Shown here piece after piece: positions 61,652 to 64,000 of a stretch of DNA of 64,000 nucleotides (its first letter is position 1; each line of letters opens with the position of its first letter). The stretch is from Bin5 sp022821545 (GTDB taxonomy: Bacteria; Chloroflexota; Anaerolineae; Caldilineales; Caldilineaceae): assembly GCA_963664085.2 (NCBI GenBank), contig CAXXLO010000002.1, positions 2,294,001-2,358,000 of the forward strand, given 5' to 3'. The notes beneath the pieces were generated by a model, which was given only the letters and a program-made list of their open reading frames with translations, did not search any database and was not told the origin of the DNA. The position numbers were made by a program, and so were the translations under genes.

Positions 61652-63811
61652 CTACCATGTGAGGAGCATCTCCAGGTTTTCCTGGATGAGCGGTGTAGGC
61701 TCAATGACTTCCGCGGCACGATAGATATTCCGAAACTGGGGCAAATCGCAGCGGGCAATCACCGTTTTCTGGGCTAGATCCGTCGGTAACAGAGAATGAA
61801 AGCGACCCAATTCCAAAATCGTTTCGAAGCGGGGCAGCAATCGGTGTAGTGCCTGATAAGTCGTGTTTTCGTTCCAATCAGGTAGCTTACAAATGGGACC
61901 GGGCACGTACAGGCAGTGTTCGTTGACATGCGTTACCGGCGCGGAATCTTCTGCCATAGGGTAGCAACGTTGGAGGATTTCCCGTAATAGCTCTCCGTAC
62001 AGTTCCCCCAAAAAGTGAAAAAGTGACGTTCCTTCGGGCACCTGTAAGGTCGCCATCTGTGCCGGCCGCAGGCCGGCCCACGCGGCCACCGCTTGACCAA
62101 CCTCCAGTTGCAGAGCGTAAGGGGAGGTCTGGGAATAGATCTCCCGGCCCTGCGGTGCCCCTCGGATGCGCTCTACGCCGATACGGTAGCGGTCCTCCCA
62201 AACGACCCGCAAGGCGCGTCCGTCCAGCTGTAGAATTTCCCCTACTGTACAGCGGCGGTGGGTATGGGCCAATGTGCGCCCGCTATACGCGTCTACCAGC
62301 GCCAGCGAAAGGGGGGTGCCGCCGATATTGCTGTAGATTTCGTGGGCATCCACCAATTCAGCCAGCGCTTTCCCAGGCCGCCATTCCCCCAGCCTTCCAG
62401 AACGCAGGAAATCAAGCTGGCTTAAGTTGCCCAAAATACTGCGTAGGTCCTTATCATTGAACGATTCCGGTGCCACGCGTTGCAAGTCCGCCAATCGAAT
62501 GGCGCCTGTCGGACTCTGCTTCAGAATGCTGAACGTCTGCTGCACCAGCACTGACGGCAAGAACGATGCCGGCCGCGCCCCTTTCGAGAAGGGGCGCATC
62601 TCACAAAGCCCTCCCCCAGTTCCTTCCGCCGAGTCAATCAGCGCCTGAAACCGCGCATCTTCCAGTCGGGAGCGGCCCAGGCACAACACACGGGTGAGCC
62701 CTGTGCGTCGGCCTCCGCGGCCGATGCGTTGTAAAAAGGACTGAAGCGAAGGAGGTGGCCCGATTAGGGCCACCTCGTCAATGCTGCCGATGTCAATGCC
62801 TAGTTCTAGCGTGGATGTGCTGACGCAGACTGCTACAGGCGCGACAGCGAAGTCATTTTCCACTTCACGGCGTATGGCTGGGTCCAAATTCGAGTAATGG
62901 GCAAAGACAGCAGCGTCATAGCCCAGATGCGTACGAAGAAAGCCTGCGATCTGCTCCACTTCTTTTCGAGAGTTGCAAAAAACAAGCGTCTTTCGTATAT
63001 CGGCTGAGTTTCGGACTCGTTCGGTGAGAGCTGTCGCCAGATCATGTAAATCGGCCATTGGCACTATCGTAGCGTCGATCTTCCGTTTTCCCGCAACAGC
63101 GACGATTTCTGGTGTGGCCGTGGGTCTTTTGTCAAATGACCGGTTTTTGAGGTAGCGCGCTGCCAAACCTTTGGGATCAAAAACGGTGGCGGACAGGGCG
63201 ATGCGCTGTAAAGGCTCAGTCTCCGTCTTCGTCTGCCGCTGGTGATAGTCCCGCACAATTTCGATGCGCCGCAACAGGCAGCGTAAGTGATCGCCTCGAG
63301 GACCGCCATCGAACAGGTGGATTTCGTCCAGCACTACGGCTTGCAGTTGGGTCAGCAGACGGGGTGCTCGAGTGAGTAGGGAATCGGTCGATTCCGGCGT
63401 TGTGATAAGAACTGTTGGTGTGTTTCTGATGGAGACAGGCGCTGTGTCACCGCTCTTCATCGCCAAGGACAGTTTCAACGCAGCAAAGGGCCCCCGTAAA
63501 CGTTCGTACAGGTCCCTCACCAGCGCACGTGTCGGGCTAATGTAAAGAATGCGGAGACAGTTTGGGGGCTGATGCACTCTTTTCTGCCGGATTGGGCCAA
63601 GGCAGTATCGTTCCAGCAACGGGATAATAGCCGCTTCGGTCTTGCCGGAGGCGGTAGCGGCTATGACGAGTGTATTCTTGCCATCGAGAATTGATGGGAT
63701 CGCCTGTTGTTGGACGGGCGTAAAATTGCCGTGCTTAGCGAAAAAGGGTGTCCAAGTATGAGGTAGACAGGCTTTGAGGGTGAGAAGGCGATTACGATTT
63801 GTCTGAGTCAT
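61652..63811 (-). CDS. Lhr-like DEAD/DEAH superfamily 2 helicase
   Basis: 719 residues. Q-motif FTPVQQQAIPSILDGKN, Walker A VIAATASGKTEAAIIPLL, Ia YISPTRALVRDLYERL, Walker B VVLDEIHLFDG (DEIH), III ALSATVFDPKGL, IV KTLVFCNSRKEVEQIAGFL, V STSTLELGIDIGSIDEVALIGPP and VI SFLQRIGRGGRRTG. The C-terminal 270 residues (winged-helix and DUF1998-less) carry no extra known domain. Lhr-type helicases act in repair or in defence operons. It starts 20 bases after the partial gene at the window edge, on the same strand. Confidence 0.85.
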   Translation of the reverse strand: MTQTNRNRLLTLKACLPHTWTPFFAKHGNFTPVQQQAIPSILDGKNTLVIAATASGKTEAAIIPLLERYCLGPIRQKRVHQPPNCLRILYISPTRALVRDLYERLRGPFAALKLSLAMKSGDTAPVSIRNTPTVLITTPESTDSLLTRAPRLLTQLQAVVLDEIHLFDGGPRGDHLRCLLRRIEIVRDYHQRQTKTETEPLQRIALSATVFDPKGLAARYLKNRSFDKRPTATPEIVAVAGKRKIDATIVPMADLHDLATALTERVRNSADIRKTLVFCNSRKEVEQIAGFLRTHLGYDAAVFAHYSNLDPAIRREVENDFAVAPVAVCVSTSTLELGIDIGSIDEVALIGPPPSLQSFLQRIGRGGRRTGLTRVLCLGRSRLEDARFQALIDSAEGTGGGLCEMRPFSKGARPASFLPSVLVQQTFSILKQSPTGAIRLADLQRVAPESFNDKDLRSILGNLSQLDFLRSGRLGEWRPGKALAELVDAHEIYSNIGGTPLSLALVDAYSGRTLAHTHRRCTVGEILQLDGRALRVVWEDRYRIGVERIRGAPQGREIYSQTSPYALQLEVGQAVAAWAGLRPAQMATLQVPEGTSLFHFLGELYGELLREILQRCYPMAEDSAPVTHVNEHCLYVPGPICKLPDWNENTTYQALHRLLPRFETILELGRFHSLLPTDLAQKTVIARCDLPQFRNIYRAAEVIEPTPLIQENLEMLLTW

Positions 63812-63831
63812 CCAGCCAAAATTTCAATTCG

Positions 63832-64000
63832 TCAATAGTCTATGGACAGATCGTTACTCGACTGAGAAATAGGGTCTGTAAAGACTGTTTCAACTTCTAG
63901 CGCGTGATCAGATACGATTTGCCGCCTCCCTTCCCCTCGCAGTTCATCCAGTAACGTCGCCGCTGGATATCCCGGGTGTAAGTATAAGAGATCGAAGAGT
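63832..64000 (-). CDS. C-terminal end of an unknown protein upstream of the helicase, partial
   Basis: The minus strand is open from 64000 to TGA at 63834-63832. It gives LFDLLYLHPGYPAATLLDELR, then GEGRRQIVSDHALEVETVF and SQSSNDLSIDY. About 55 codons with no family match; the rest lies outside the window. Its stop is 20 bases before the helicase start, so the two probably form an operon. Confidence 0.5.
   Translation of the reverse strand, partial: LFDLLYLHPGYPAATLLDELRGEGRRQIVSDHALEVETVFTDPISQSSNDLSIDY

Overview
The window is a high-G+C bacterial chromosome segment with dense gene packing on both strands. No rRNA or tRNA gene was seen, so taxonomy is inferred only from gene content. The mix resembles a Chloroflexota (Caldilineae/Anaerolineae-like) genome: YfhO-type giant membrane protein, ArsA ATPase with an HSP20-like tail, PucC-type MFS carrier, UvsE, YtcJ amidohydrolase, Tat-exported molybdoenzymes and GT-C mannosyltransferase-like protein. 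Several intergenic regions carry an extended -10 of the form TGnTATACT.

Layout. 0-12 kb is mostly housekeeping: the end of a sugar dehydrogenase, a ThiO-like FAD oxidase, radC, a membrane NERD-like protein, plsX, a truncated KDPG-aldolase remnant, the fused NAD(P)HX repair enzyme, a Tat-exported sulfite-oxidase-like molybdoenzyme, a GNAT-VOC fusion, a DUF4037 protein and a YtcJ amidohydrolase. 12-24 kb holds YfhO, an acetamidase/formamidase, a LON substrate-binding-domain protein, truD, a methyltransferase, a Get3/ArsA-like ATPase next to a protein with one C-terminal membrane segment, a PucC-like carrier, a possible caspase-fold protein and an HD-domain protein. 24-39 kb, nearly all on the minus strand, holds a two-subunit Tat-exported xanthine-dehydrogenase-family oxidoreductase, uvsE with a linked gene, DedA, DUF2071, an M1 peptidase lipoprotein, dnaK-dnaJ, a cysteine-desulfurase-like enzyme, sppA and the wreck of a two-gene ABC exporter joined at a 41-bp tandem duplication.

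39.4-52.5 kb is a plus-strand run of accessory metabolism: two Gfo/Idh/MocA dehydrogenases, a short B12-binding radical SAM protein, a methyltransferase, two polar-amino-acid-type ABC permeases, a binding lipoprotein and a PotA/FbpC-type ATPase, then DoxX, YeeE/YedE and a second DoxX protein (a thiosulfate-like theme), then three glycosyltransferases. Short overlaps and small gaps suggest translational coupling.

52.5-58.4 kb is an island with visibly lower G+C: about 0.8 kb without a clear gene, a CoiA-like nuclease, a DUF262/HNH (GmrSD-like) protein, then wrecked IS3 and IS4/IS701-like transposases and a complete 825-bp IS5/IS427-like element with TA target duplication and a canonical A_AAA_AAG frameshift site. 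The nuclease/DUF262 pair is the best candidate for an uncharacterised defence module here. After a DMT carrier and a GT-C glycosyltransferase, the window ends in an Lhr-like helicase preceded by a gene cut by the window edge.
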